Part shown: positions 34,129 to 45,427 of the stretch, piece by piece | How the letters are laid out: every line of letters starts with the position of its first letter | Position numbering within the stretch: position 1 is the first letter of the stretch | From: Anomaloglossus baeobatrachus | Taxonomy: Eukaryota; Chordata; Amphibia; Anura; Aromobatidae | Direction: 5' to 3' | DNA length: 64,000 nucleotides | Assembly: GCF_048569485.1 (NCBI RefSeq) | Contig: NW_027445238.1 | Coordinates: forward strand, 1-64,000 | Position numbers and translations under genes: made by a program | The notes under the pieces: model-generated | The model's input: only the letters and a program-made list of their open reading frames with translations | Told to the model about the DNA's origin: nothing | Databases searched by the model: none

Positions 34129-35670
34129 TTAGTTACCACTCCGGTCGGGCGGTTCTTCCTCTTTGGCACCTGCTGGTAAGGGTATCTCCAGCAGACCCTC
34201 TTCTTCTAGCTGATCGAGCAGGGATGGTGCCTCCGTGGCTTCCGACTCCTCCATTTCTTCTTCGGCCACAAGGGACTCCACCATCTGCTCCAACACGTCC
34301 GGTTCTGGGAGGAGGCCATCCTCCTCTTCCTGGGGTGGATTGGGATCCACAATGAACAGCTTGGAAGGTTCTGCGACAGGACTATCTTCCACCTTCCTTT
34401 TCCTTTGGCCTGTACCTGAGGAGACAAGAGCTGGAAAATCCTCCTCGGTGAAAAGTGCAAGAGTGCTGAGGTCCTCTGCTCTCATGGTCTGGGGAGGGAG
34501 AGTGGGCTTTGGGGGGGGGGTGAGGAGACCAACTGAGGAGTAGGGAAATGAGGTGGAGGTAGTGGAATCCTCAGTAGGGTTGGCCGGGGGGGGAGGGGTT
34601 TGGACAGGGGTGACAGGGGGGGGGACCAGGGAGGGGGCAACAGTTTTCTTACCCTTTTTCCTGGACTCCGTGGCTGCTGGGGCATCGGCTGGAGCCACGG
34701 TCGCCGGGTTCTTGGCCGCCTTGTCCTTGGCCTCTGTGGCCTTGGTCGTAGCTGCCTTGGTCGACGAAGCTGTGACTACCCGATACTGGGTCACCGCGGC
34801 AACCCTTGCCCAGGATTTCTCCCGCTGTGGGCAGTCCTTGTAAAGGTGGTCCGCCTGTCCACATAGGTTGCAAGTCTTCTTCTTTGGGCAGTCCTTGGAG
34901 CTGTGTCCCGTCACCCGGCAAACCCTGCAGGCGTCCTCCTTGCAGGTCTTCATAGAATGCCCTTTCCCGCCACATTTCCTGCAGTTGTGTGGCATGTCCG
35001 GGTAGTAGATGAGACCAAAGGAGTTTCCCAGAGAGAATGTCGGGGGCAGGTGCTGGAGACCATCCTCGGATGCTGGTTCCCTGTAGAGTCGAACAGTTAC
35101 TGACCACTTACCCGTCCAGAATCCGTTGCCGTTAAGGATGTGGGATGGCTCCCTCACCACCGTGCAGAGACGTCCCAGGAACGTGGAGATGTCTCTTCCT
35201 GGGGTGTGCGGGTTCCGCATGGAGACCGTGATCCTCTTCTCATCCCTCTGTATAGGACAGGATCCTAAAAAAGAATGAAAAGGGGAGTCCGGCATCGCTG
35301 CGTTCATCGCCTCCCAGTATCTCCTGCAGGCATTCACCGTGGCAAAGGTTACCAGAAAAATGCCAGTCATGAAGGTCTGGACACTCAGGGTTTCCGCCCT
35401 GGAGAAGCCCTGATCCAGAATCATCTTCTTGCAGAACACGTCGCTGGACATGTCCGGCAACCTACCATCCACCGCCTTTAGCTTCAGGGCGACCGTCTGC
35501 CGCATCCAAGGCTCCAGGGTTGGAGCCTTTTCAGGCGGCGTCCGGGCTCCCTCCGGCTGGCTGGCGTCGGAGGTAGGGGCCTCTTGGGCCGAAGAAGCCT
35601 CTGGATGAGCCTTCCTGGAGGTCCCTGGGTCCTGAGCCTTCTTGGCTGCCTTCTCTGGCTTGCTTGCCAT
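34129..35670 (-). CDS. Element 2 ORF1: CCHC zinc-knuckle RNA-binding protein
   Basis: 513 residues from the first ATG (35670), which has a strong CAGCCATGG context. The frame stays open upstream for 72 codons but only with a TTG start near the element end, so that part is likely leader. The N-terminus is Lys/Ala/Pro-rich. A folded region of about 170 residues follows, then three CX2CX4HX4C knuckles at about 230-243, 248-261 and 267-280. The tail has Ala/Lys- and Pro/Thr-rich stretches and a very acidic C-terminus. The order of folded region then three knuckles matches Element 1 and resembles ZCCHC3-type cellular proteins; that likeness is from memory of the family. Confidence 0.9.
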   Translation of the reverse strand: MASKPEKAAKKAQDPGTSRKAHPEASSAQEAPTSDASQPEGARTPPEKAPTLEPWMRQTVALKLKAVDGRLPDMSSDVFCKKMILDQGFSRAETLSVQTFMTGIFLVTFATVNACRRYWEAMNAAMPDSPFHSFLGSCPIQRDEKRITVSMRNPHTPGRDISTFLGRLCTVVREPSHILNGNGFWTGKWSVTVRLYREPASEDGLQHLPPTFSLGNSFGLIYYPDMPHNCRKCGGKGHSMKTCKEDACRVCRVTGHSSKDCPKKKTCNLCGQADHLYKDCPQREKSWARVAAVTQYRVVTASSTKAATTKATEAKDKAAKNPATVAPADAPAATESRKKGKKTVAPSLVPPPVTPVQTPPPPANPTEDSTTSTSFPYSSVGLLTPPPKPTLPPQTMRAEDLSTLALFTEEDFPALVSSGTGQRKRKVEDSPVAEPSKLFIVDPNPPQEEEDGLLPEPDVLEQMVESLVAEEEMEESEATEAPSLLDQLEEEGLLEIPLPAGAKEEEPPDRSGN

Positions 35671-35907
35671 GGCTGGTTCCTGCTTGAGTTCCCGGAGCTG
35701 GATCTTGGATTCTTCTCCGGGTGTCTTCTCCCGCTGTGTTCCTCCTCGAAGTTCCTCTGGTCTCCCCAAGTCTTCTCCGAGCCTTCGTCTTCTTGCTTCT
35801 TTCTGCCAAGCTCTTCTTCCGTCCGATCTCCCTCTTCCGGTCTCGGCTGGGCTTCGGAGCTCGTCTCCCTGATCGTATCTCGTCAAGTGTAGCTAGCTCA
35901 GTTTGTT
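35671..35907 (-). other. Element 2 5' leader
   Basis: 237 nt before the ORF1 ATG. Its outermost 25 bases contain tcaagtgtag (35883-35892), an inverted copy of U2 nt 27-36, and TGTT next to the duplicated target. These form nested inverted repeats across the 5' junction. Confidence 0.6.
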
Positions 35908-35921
35908 CTGATAAGAACAGA
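35908..35921. repeat. Target-site duplication of Element 2, 5' copy
   Basis: Second copy of the same 14 bp. The preceding base (t at 35907) differs from U2 (a), which sets the element boundary. Confidence 0.93.
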
Positions 35922-35959
35922 TACTACACTTGATCTTAGCCAAAAGGCCGAGAAGCGAT
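35908..35959 (-). pseudogene. RNU2: U2 snRNA copy 16, 5' part (nt 1-52)
   Basis: The first 52 nt of U2, including the whole GTAGTA branch-site recognition, fused to the 5' end of Element 2. It overlaps the 3' part by 14 nt because of the target-site duplication. The PSE candidate is retained at 36006-36021. Confidence 0.96.
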
Positions 35960-37349
35960 AACCAGAATTGGTTTGGGCCTCGAGTGGCACCCTGGCCTAT
36001 GCCGGACACATCTTAGGGAGAGAGAGCGAGAGGGAGACAAACCCACGCCTACACAAGACATTTTGTCACCCAAGCCAACCCTTGAAAAGGCTGCTTTGCA
36101 GAGCCAAAACAAGAAGAATGGTGCGTTTTGCAGCCGCCGCCCACTGCAATGAATCTGAATAACTCCTCCTTTAGGGCGCAAGCAACTCCCCTCCCCCTTG
36201 CAGTCTTTCCAATTCACGATACAAAAAGACGGACAGGACAGGTTGCCTGACTTTCCGTCACTGCCACCCTTTGCCATCCTTACCCGTAGAAAGCCCTTTC
36301 ATCATCCCCAAACCCTAATCTTTTCCCTTTCCTTCCCAGCCCCCAAACCCTGCCCTCTGTACCTTTCTCACCACCCGCTTCCCTTCTCCTGTCATCCCCC
36401 TACCACCCGGGAAAAAAAGAGATTGCCCCCTCCTTCCACTAGCCCACCCTCCCACCCAAAGAACAACTTCTTCTGCGCAGCTTGTTTTCTAGGCAGCAGC
36501 GCTATTGTGATGTCATCGGGGGGCATTGTGACAAGCCGCCAGTGTTCCGTCTCTTCATGTTGTGCACAGTTCAAACGGAAAATACATCAACAGGCAGACT
36601 ACAGAAAAGCTTACTATCAAAGGTTAGAGGGGGGCTTTCTCAGAGGGCTTTTTACAGTTTTTCTATTCCCAATTAGCCGTTTAAGTGTACTTATTGAAAG
36701 TAGTAATTCTTTCATAGGCCGCCCTTTCTTAGTATTTGACGTTCCTTATATTGCGGTATGAGGCTTCGCAGTAGGTTGCAAACATTCATCACCCATGACT
36801 GTCCCCAATTGAGCTCAGAAGCTCAATGTCTATCATGACCTCTCTTTTAGAATGTCCAAGAGCAAGCAAACTATTCCTCCAGGAGAGGGCGCCAACAGAC
36901 TACTAAAGAGATCATCATTACTCAAAGAAAACCCCAAAAACCAATGCATGATAGGAATAAACAGGTAACTTTCTTTGGAGTGGAAGCGGAGAGATCGCAC
37001 CAGATGCCAATTCTAGATGTTATCACACCTGTGGTCACTGCAGCAGCAGGTGAATCCACTTTGTCCAAAAGGGATCTATTCCATTCAATTGCAAATGATC
37101 TAGATAAGACAGAGAACTGCAGCACGGGGACATAGCCGAGTTGGTCAGGTTGAGTGGTGATGAGTTTGCTATTTGGATGAATAAAGAAAGTCAAAAGTGT
37201 GAAAGATAAAAAACAAAAGGAGGAAGTGTGAAAAGTGAATGGGCCAAATTGAGGTGCATATGAAGACGTATGCTTTCTTCCAATTCATTAAATCGGGCTA
37301 ATATGAATCAGGTGAATTGAGTTCTGCTTTTGGAAACTGGGTTAAGAAG

Positions 37350-37537
37350 GGGTGCACCGTTCCTGGAGGTACTGCAATACCAGGTCAATGCGTGGAGTGG
37401 ACAGAGCAAGCTCTTTTTCCATCTCCCTGTTCTAAAAATCCATTTAATATATGGTCCCCAGATAGGGGACGTATCAGATATTAAACTGATAAGAACAGAT
37501 ACTACACTTGATCTTAGCCAAAAGGCCGAGAAGCGAT
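37350..37537 (-). ncRNA. RNU2: U2 snRNA, copy 17
   Basis: First intact copy after Element 2. Confidence 0.97.
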
Positions 37538-38927
37538 AACCAGAATTGGTTTGGGCCTCGAGTGGCACCCTGGCCTATGCCGGACACATCTTAGGGAGAG
37601 AGAGCGAGAGGGAGACAAACCCACGCCTACACAAGACATTTTGTCACCCAAGCCAACCCTTGAAAAGGCTGCTTTGCAGAGCCAAAACAAGAAGAATGGT
37701 GCGTTTTGCAGCCGCCGCCCACTGCAATGAATCTGAATAACTCCTCCTTTAGGGCGCAAGCAACTCCCCTCCCCCTTGCAGTCTTTCCAATTCACGATAC
37801 AAAAAGACGGACAGGACAGGTTGCCTGACTTTCCGTCACTGCCACCCTTTGCCATCCTTACCCGTAGAAAGCCCTTTCATCATCCCCAAACCCTAATCTT
37901 TTCCCTTTCCTTCCCAGCCCCCAAACCCTGCCCTCTGTACCTTTCTCACCACCCGCTTCCCTTCTCCTGTCATCCCCCTACCACCCGGGAAAAAAAGAGA
38001 TTGCCCCCTCCTTCCACTAGCCCACCCTCCCACCCAAAGAACAACTTCTTCTGCGCAGCTTGTTTTCTAGGCAGCAGCGCTATTGTGATGTCATCGGGGG
38101 GCATTGTGACAAGCCGCCAGTGTTCCGTCTCTTCATGTTGTGCACAGTTCAAACGGAAAATACATCAACAGGCAGACTACAGAAAAGCTTACTATCAAAG
38201 GTTAGAGGGGGGCTTTCTCAGAGGGCTTTTTACAGTTTTTCTATTCCCAATTAGCCGTTTAAGTGTACTTATTGAAAGTAGTAATTCTTTCATAGGCCGC
38301 CCTTTCTTAGTATTTGACGTTCCTTATATTGCGGTATGAGGCTTCGCAGTAGGTTGCAAACATTCATCACCCATGACTGTCCCCAATTGAGCTCAGAAGC
38401 TCAATGTCTATCATGACCTCTCTTTTAGAATGTCCAAGAGCAAGCAAACTATTCCTCCAGGAGAGGGCGCCAACAGACTACTAAAGAGATCATCATTACT
38501 CAAAGAAAACCCCAAAAACCAATGCATGATAGGAATAAACAGGTAACTTTCTTTGGAGTGGAAGCGGAGAGATCGCACCAGATGCCAATTCTAGATGTTA
38601 TCACACCTGTGGTCACTGCAGCAGCAGGTGAATCCACTTTGTCCAAAAGGGATCTATTCCATTCAATTGCAAATGATCTAGATAAGACAGAGAACTGCAG
38701 CACGGGGACATAGCCGAGTTGGTCAGGTTGAGTGGTGATGAGTTTGCTATTTGGATGAATAAAGAAAGTCAAAAGTGTGAAAGATAAAAAACAAAAGGAG
38801 GAAGTGTGAAAAGTGAATGGGCCAAATTGAGGTGCATATGAAGACGTATGCTTTCTTCCAATTCATTAAATCGGGCTAATATGAATCAGGTGAATTGAGT
38901 TCTGCTTTTGGAAACTGGGTTAAGAAG

Positions 38928-39115
38928 GGGTGCACCGTTCCTGGAGGTACTGCAATACCAGGTCAATGCGTGGAGTGGACAGAGCAAGCTCTTTTTCCAT
39001 CTCCCTGTTCTAAAAATCCATTTAATATATGGTCCCCAGATAGGGGACGTATCAGATATTAAACTGATAAGAACAGATACTACACTTGATCTTAGCCAAA
39101 AGGCCGAGAAGCGAT
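38928..39115 (-). ncRNA. RNU2: U2 snRNA, copy 18
   Basis: Full length, no difference seen. Confidence 0.97.
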
Positions 39116-40505
39116 AACCAGAATTGGTTTGGGCCTCGAGTGGCACCCTGGCCTATGCCGGACACATCTTAGGGAGAGAGAGCGAGAGGGAGACAAACCC
39201 ACGCCTACACAAGACATTTTGTCACCCAAGCCAACCCTTGAAAAGGCTGCTTTGCAGAGCCAAAACAAGAAGAATGGTGCGTTTTGCAGCCGCCGCCCAC
39301 TGCAATGAATCTGAATAACTCCTCCTTTAGGGCGCAAGCAACTCCCCTCCCCCTTGCAGTCTTTCCAATTCACGATACAAAAAGACGGACAGGACAGGTT
39401 GCCTGACTTTCCGTCACTGCCACCCTTTGCCATCCTTACCCGTAGAAAGCCCTTTCATCATCCCCAAACCCTAATCTTTTCCCTTTCCTTCCCAGCCCCC
39501 AAACCCTGCCCTCTGTACCTTTCTCACCACCCGCTTCCCTTCTCCTGTCATCCCCCTACCACCCGGGAAAAAAAGAGATTGCCCCCTCCTTCCACTAGCC
39601 CACCCTCCCACCCAAAGAACAACTTCTTCTGCGCAGCTTGTTTTCTAGGCAGCAGCGCTATTGTGATGTCATCGGGGGGCATTGTGACAAGCCGCCAGTG
39701 TTCCGTCTCTTCATGTTGTGCACAGTTCAAACGGAAAATACATCAACAGGCAGACTACAGAAAAGCTTACTATCAAAGGTTAGAGGGGGGCTTTCTCAGA
39801 GGGCTTTTTACAGTTTTTCTATTCCCAATTAGCCGTTTAAGTGTACTTATTGAAAGTAGTAATTCTTTCATAGGCCGCCCTTTCTTAGTATTTGACGTTC
39901 CTTATATTGCGGTATGAGGCTTCGCAGTAGGTTGCAAACATTCATCACCCATGACTGTCCCCAATTGAGCTCAGAAGCTCAATGTCTATCATGACCTCTC
40001 TTTTAGAATGTCCAAGAGCAAGCAAACTATTCCTCCAGGAGAGGGCGCCAACAGACTACTAAAGAGATCATCATTACTCAAAGAAAACCCCAAAAACCAA
40101 TGCATGATAGGAATAAACAGGTAACTTTCTTTGGAGTGGAAGCGGAGAGATCGCACCAGATGCCAATTCTAGATGTTATCACACCTGTGGTCACTGCAGC
40201 AGCAGGTGAATCCACTTTGTCCAAAAGGGATCTATTCCATTCAATTGCAAATGATCTAGATAAGACAGAGAACTGCAGCACGGGGACATAGCCGAGTTGG
40301 TCAGGTTGAGTGGTGATGAGTTTGCTATTTGGATGAATAAAGAAAGTCAAAAGTGTGAAAGATAAAAAACAAAAGGAGGAAGTGTGAAAAGTGAATGGGC
40401 CAAATTGAGGTGCATATGAAGACGTATGCTTTCTTCCAATTCATTAAATCGGGCTAATATGAATCAGGTGAATTGAGTTCTGCTTTTGGAAACTGGGTTA
40501 AGAAG

Positions 40506-40693
40506 GGGTGCACCGTTCCTGGAGGTACTGCAATACCAGGTCAATGCGTGGAGTGGACAGAGCAAGCTCTTTTTCCATCTCCCTGTTCTAAAAATCCATT
40601 TAATATATGGTCCCCAGATAGGGGACGTATCAGATATTAAACTGATAAGAACAGATACTACACTTGATCTTAGCCAAAAGGCCGAGAAGCGAT
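40506..40693 (-). ncRNA. RNU2: U2 snRNA, copy 19
   Basis: Full length, no difference seen. Confidence 0.97.
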
Positions 40694-42083
40694 AACCAGA
40701 ATTGGTTTGGGCCTCGAGTGGCACCCTGGCCTATGCCGGACACATCTTAGGGAGAGAGAGCGAGAGGGAGACAAACCCACGCCTACACAAGACATTTTGT
40801 CACCCAAGCCAACCCTTGAAAAGGCTGCTTTGCAGAGCCAAAACAAGAAGAATGGTGCGTTTTGCAGCCGCCGCCCACTGCAATGAATCTGAATAACTCC
40901 TCCTTTAGGGCGCAAGCAACTCCCCTCCCCCTTGCAGTCTTTCCAATTCACGATACAAAAAGACGGACAGGACAGGTTGCCTGACTTTCCGTCACTGCCA
41001 CCCTTTGCCATCCTTACCCGTAGAAAGCCCTTTCATCATCCCCAAACCCTAATCTTTTCCCTTTCCTTCCCAGCCCCCAAACCCTGCCCTCTGTACCTTT
41101 CTCACCACCCGCTTCCCTTCTCCTGTCATCCCCCTACCACCCGGGAAAAAAAGAGATTGCCCCCTCCTTCCACTAGCCCACCCTCCCACCCAAAGAACAA
41201 CTTCTTCTGCGCAGCTTGTTTTCTAGGCAGCAGCGCTATTGTGATGTCATCGGGGGGCATTGTGACAAGCCGCCAGTGTTCCGTCTCTTCATGTTGTGCA
41301 CAGTTCAAACGGAAAATACATCAACAGGCAGACTACAGAAAAGCTTACTATCAAAGGTTAGAGGGGGGCTTTCTCAGAGGGCTTTTTACAGTTTTTCTAT
41401 TCCCAATTAGCCGTTTAAGTGTACTTATTGAAAGTAGTAATTCTTTCATAGGCCGCCCTTTCTTAGTATTTGACGTTCCTTATATTGCGGTATGAGGCTT
41501 CGCAGTAGGTTGCAAACATTCATCACCCATGACTGTCCCCAATTGAGCTCAGAAGCTCAATGTCTATCATGACCTCTCTTTTAGAATGTCCAAGAGCAAG
41601 CAAACTATTCCTCCAGGAGAGGGCGCCAACAGACTACTAAAGAGATCATCATTACTCAAAGAAAACCCCAAAAACCAATGCATGATAGGAATAAACAGGT
41701 AACTTTCTTTGGAGTGGAAGCGGAGAGATCGCACCAGATGCCAATTCTAGATGTTATCACACCTGTGGTCACTGCAGCAGCAGGTGAATCCACTTTGTCC
41801 AAAAGGGATCTATTCCATTCAATTGCAAATGATCTAGATAAGACAGAGAACTGCAGCACGGGGACATAGCCGAGTTGGTCAGGTTGAGTGGTGATGAGTT
41901 TGCTATTTGGATGAATAAAGAAAGTCAAAAGTGTGAAAGATAAAAAACAAAAGGAGGAAGTGTGAAAAGTGAATGGGCCAAATTGAGGTGCATATGAAGA
42001 CGTATGCTTTCTTCCAATTCATTAAATCGGGCTAATATGAATCAGGTGAATTGAGTTCTGCTTTTGGAAACTGGGTTAAGAAG

Positions 42084-42271
42084 GGGTGCACCGTTCCTGG
42101 AGGTACTGCAATACCAGGTCAATGCGTGGAGTGGACAGAGCAAGCTCTTTTTCCATCTCCCTGTTCTAAAAATCCATTTAATATATGGTCCCCAGATAGG
42201 GGACGTATCAGATATTAAACTGATAAGAACAGATACTACACTTGATCTTAGCCAAAAGGCCGAGAAGCGAT
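42084..42271 (-). ncRNA. RNU2: U2 snRNA, copy 20
   Basis: Full length, no difference seen. Confidence 0.97.
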
Positions 42272-43661
42272 AACCAGAATTGGTTTGGGCCTCGAGTGGC
42301 ACCCTGGCCTATGCCGGACACATCTTAGGGAGAGAGAGCGAGAGGGAGACAAACCCACGCCTACACAAGACATTTTGTCACCCAAGCCAACCCTTGAAAA
42401 GGCTGCTTTGCAGAGCCAAAACAAGAAGAATGGTGCGTTTTGCAGCCGCCGCCCACTGCAATGAATCTGAATAACTCCTCCTTTAGGGCGCAAGCAACTC
42501 CCCTCCCCCTTGCAGTCTTTCCAATTCACGATACAAAAAGACGGACAGGACAGGTTGCCTGACTTTCCGTCACTGCCACCCTTTGCCATCCTTACCCGTA
42601 GAAAGCCCTTTCATCATCCCCAAACCCTAATCTTTTCCCTTTCCTTCCCAGCCCCCAAACCCTGCCCTCTGTACCTTTCTCACCACCCGCTTCCCTTCTC
42701 CTGTCATCCCCCTACCACCCGGGAAAAAAAGAGATTGCCCCCTCCTTCCACTAGCCCACCCTCCCACCCAAAGAACAACTTCTTCTGCGCAGCTTGTTTT
42801 CTAGGCAGCAGCGCTATTGTGATGTCATCGGGGGGCATTGTGACAAGCCGCCAGTGTTCCGTCTCTTCATGTTGTGCACAGTTCAAACGGAAAATACATC
42901 AACAGGCAGACTACAGAAAAGCTTACTATCAAAGGTTAGAGGGGGGCTTTCTCAGAGGGCTTTTTACAGTTTTTCTATTCCCAATTAGCCGTTTAAGTGT
43001 ACTTATTGAAAGTAGTAATTCTTTCATAGGCCGCCCTTTCTTAGTATTTGACGTTCCTTATATTGCGGTATGAGGCTTCGCAGTAGGTTGCAAACATTCA
43101 TCACCCATGACTGTCCCCAATTGAGCTCAGAAGCTCAATGTCTATCATGACCTCTCTTTTAGAATGTCCAAGAGCAAGCAAACTATTCCTCCAGGAGAGG
43201 GCGCCAACAGACTACTAAAGAGATCATCATTACTCAAAGAAAACCCCAAAAACCAATGCATGATAGGAATAAACAGGTAACTTTCTTTGGAGTGGAAGCG
43301 GAGAGATCGCACCAGATGCCAATTCTAGATGTTATCACACCTGTGGTCACTGCAGCAGCAGGTGAATCCACTTTGTCCAAAAGGGATCTATTCCATTCAA
43401 TTGCAAATGATCTAGATAAGACAGAGAACTGCAGCACGGGGACATAGCCGAGTTGGTCAGGTTGAGTGGTGATGAGTTTGCTATTTGGATGAATAAAGAA
43501 AGTCAAAAGTGTGAAAGATAAAAAACAAAAGGAGGAAGTGTGAAAAGTGAATGGGCCAAATTGAGGTGCATATGAAGACGTATGCTTTCTTCCAATTCAT
43601 TAAATCGGGCTAATATGAATCAGGTGAATTGAGTTCTGCTTTTGGAAACTGGGTTAAGAAG

Positions 43662-43849
43662 GGGTGCACCGTTCCTGGAGGTACTGCAATACCAGGTCAA
43701 TGCGTGGAGTGGACAGAGCAAGCTCTTTTTCCATCTCCCTGTTCTAAAAATCCATTTAATATATGGTCCCCAGATAGGGGACGTATCAGATATTAAACTG
43801 ATAAGAACAGATACTACACTTGATCTTAGCCAAAAGGCCGAGAAGCGAT
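43662..43849 (-). ncRNA. RNU2: U2 snRNA, copy 21
   Basis: Full length, no difference seen. Confidence 0.97.
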
Positions 43850-45239
43850 AACCAGAATTGGTTTGGGCCTCGAGTGGCACCCTGGCCTATGCCGGACACA
43901 TCTTAGGGAGAGAGAGCGAGAGGGAGACAAACCCACGCCTACACAAGACATTTTGTCACCCAAGCCAACCCTTGAAAAGGCTGCTTTGCAGAGCCAAAAC
44001 AAGAAGAATGGTGCGTTTTGCAGCCGCCGCCCACTGCAATGAATCTGAATAACTCCTCCTTTAGGGCGCAAGCAACTCCCCTCCCCCTTGCAGTCTTTCC
44101 AATTCACGATACAAAAAGACGGACAGGACAGGTTGCCTGACTTTCCGTCACTGCCACCCTTTGCCATCCTTACCCGTAGAAAGCCCTTTCATCATCCCCA
44201 AACCCTAATCTTTTCCCTTTCCTTCCCAGCCCCCAAACCCTGCCCTCTGTACCTTTCTCACCACCCGCTTCCCTTCTCCTGTCATCCCCCTACCACCCGG
44301 GAAAAAAAGAGATTGCCCCCTCCTTCCACTAGCCCACCCTCCCACCCAAAGAACAACTTCTTCTGCGCAGCTTGTTTTCTAGGCAGCAGCGCTATTGTGA
44401 TGTCATCGGGGGGCATTGTGACAAGCCGCCAGTGTTCCGTCTCTTCATGTTGTGCACAGTTCAAACGGAAAATACATCAACAGGCAGACTACAGAAAAGC
44501 TTACTATCAAAGGTTAGAGGGGGGCTTTCTCAGAGGGCTTTTTACAGTTTTTCTATTCCCAATTAGCCGTTTAAGTGTACTTATTGAAAGTAGTAATTCT
44601 TTCATAGGCCGCCCTTTCTTAGTATTTGACGTTCCTTATATTGCGGTATGAGGCTTCGCAGTAGGTTGCAAACATTCATCACCCATGACTGTCCCCAATT
44701 GAGCTCAGAAGCTCAATGTCTATCATGACCTCTCTTTTAGAATGTCCAAGAGCAAGCAAACTATTCCTCCAGGAGAGGGCGCCAACAGACTACTAAAGAG
44801 ATCATCATTACTCAAAGAAAACCCCAAAAACCAATGCATGATAGGAATAAACAGGTAACTTTCTTTGGAGTGGAAGCGGAGAGATCGCACCAGATGCCAA
44901 TTCTAGATGTTATCACACCTGTGGTCACTGCAGCAGCAGGTGAATCCACTTTGTCCAAAAGGGATCTATTCCATTCAATTGCAAATGATCTAGATAAGAC
45001 AGAGAACTGCAGCACGGGGACATAGCCGAGTTGGTCAGGTTGAGTGGTGATGAGTTTGCTATTTGGATGAATAAAGAAAGTCAAAAGTGTGAAAGATAAA
45101 AAACAAAAGGAGGAAGTGTGAAAAGTGAATGGGCCAAATTGAGGTGCATATGAAGACGTATGCTTTCTTCCAATTCATTAAATCGGGCTAATATGAATCA
45201 GGTGAATTGAGTTCTGCTTTTGGAAACTGGGTTAAGAAG

Positions 45240-45427
45240 GGGTGCACCGTTCCTGGAGGTACTGCAATACCAGGTCAATGCGTGGAGTGGACAGAGCAAG
45301 CTCTTTTTCCATCTCCCTGTTCTAAAAATCCATTTAATATATGGTCCCCAGATAGGGGACGTATCAGATATTAAACTGATAAGAACAGATACTACACTTG
45401 ATCTTAGCCAAAAGGCCGAGAAGCGAT
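45240..45427 (-). ncRNA. RNU2: U2 snRNA, copy 22
   Basis: Full length, no difference seen. Confidence 0.97.

Larger units (their letters stand above)
30378..35907 (-). mobile_element. Element 2: second U2-targeted LINE (Keno-like, Tx1 group)
   Basis: 5530 bp, sense to U2, flanked by a perfect 14-bp target-site duplication (ctgataagaacaga at 30364-30377 and 35908-35921). Order from the 5' end: a 237-nt leader, ORF1, a 35-nt gap, ORF2, a 326-nt 3' region with AATAAA, and a 6-A tail. Both ORFs are open. It is GC-rich and only moderately like Element 1 in protein: about half identical in the best stretch of the RT around NWRPITLLN to KAFDRVSH, counted by eye, and much less elsewhere. It is therefore a separate family rather than a second copy. 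It looks whole and possibly young. Confidence 0.95.

Noticed and set aside
34649-35107. 152-codon minus-strand frame overlapping Element 2 ORF1
   Set aside because: Out-of-frame shadow of the zinc-knuckle part of ORF1.
35671-35886. N-terminal extension of Element 2 ORF1 to 35886
   Set aside because: It begins with TTG, 21 nt from the element end; the first ATG at 35670 has a strong start context.
21971-35907. LTR retrotransposons or retrovirus-like elements
   Set aside because: No terminal repeats, protease, integrase or RNase H order; A tails, APE endonuclease and target junctions show LINEs.
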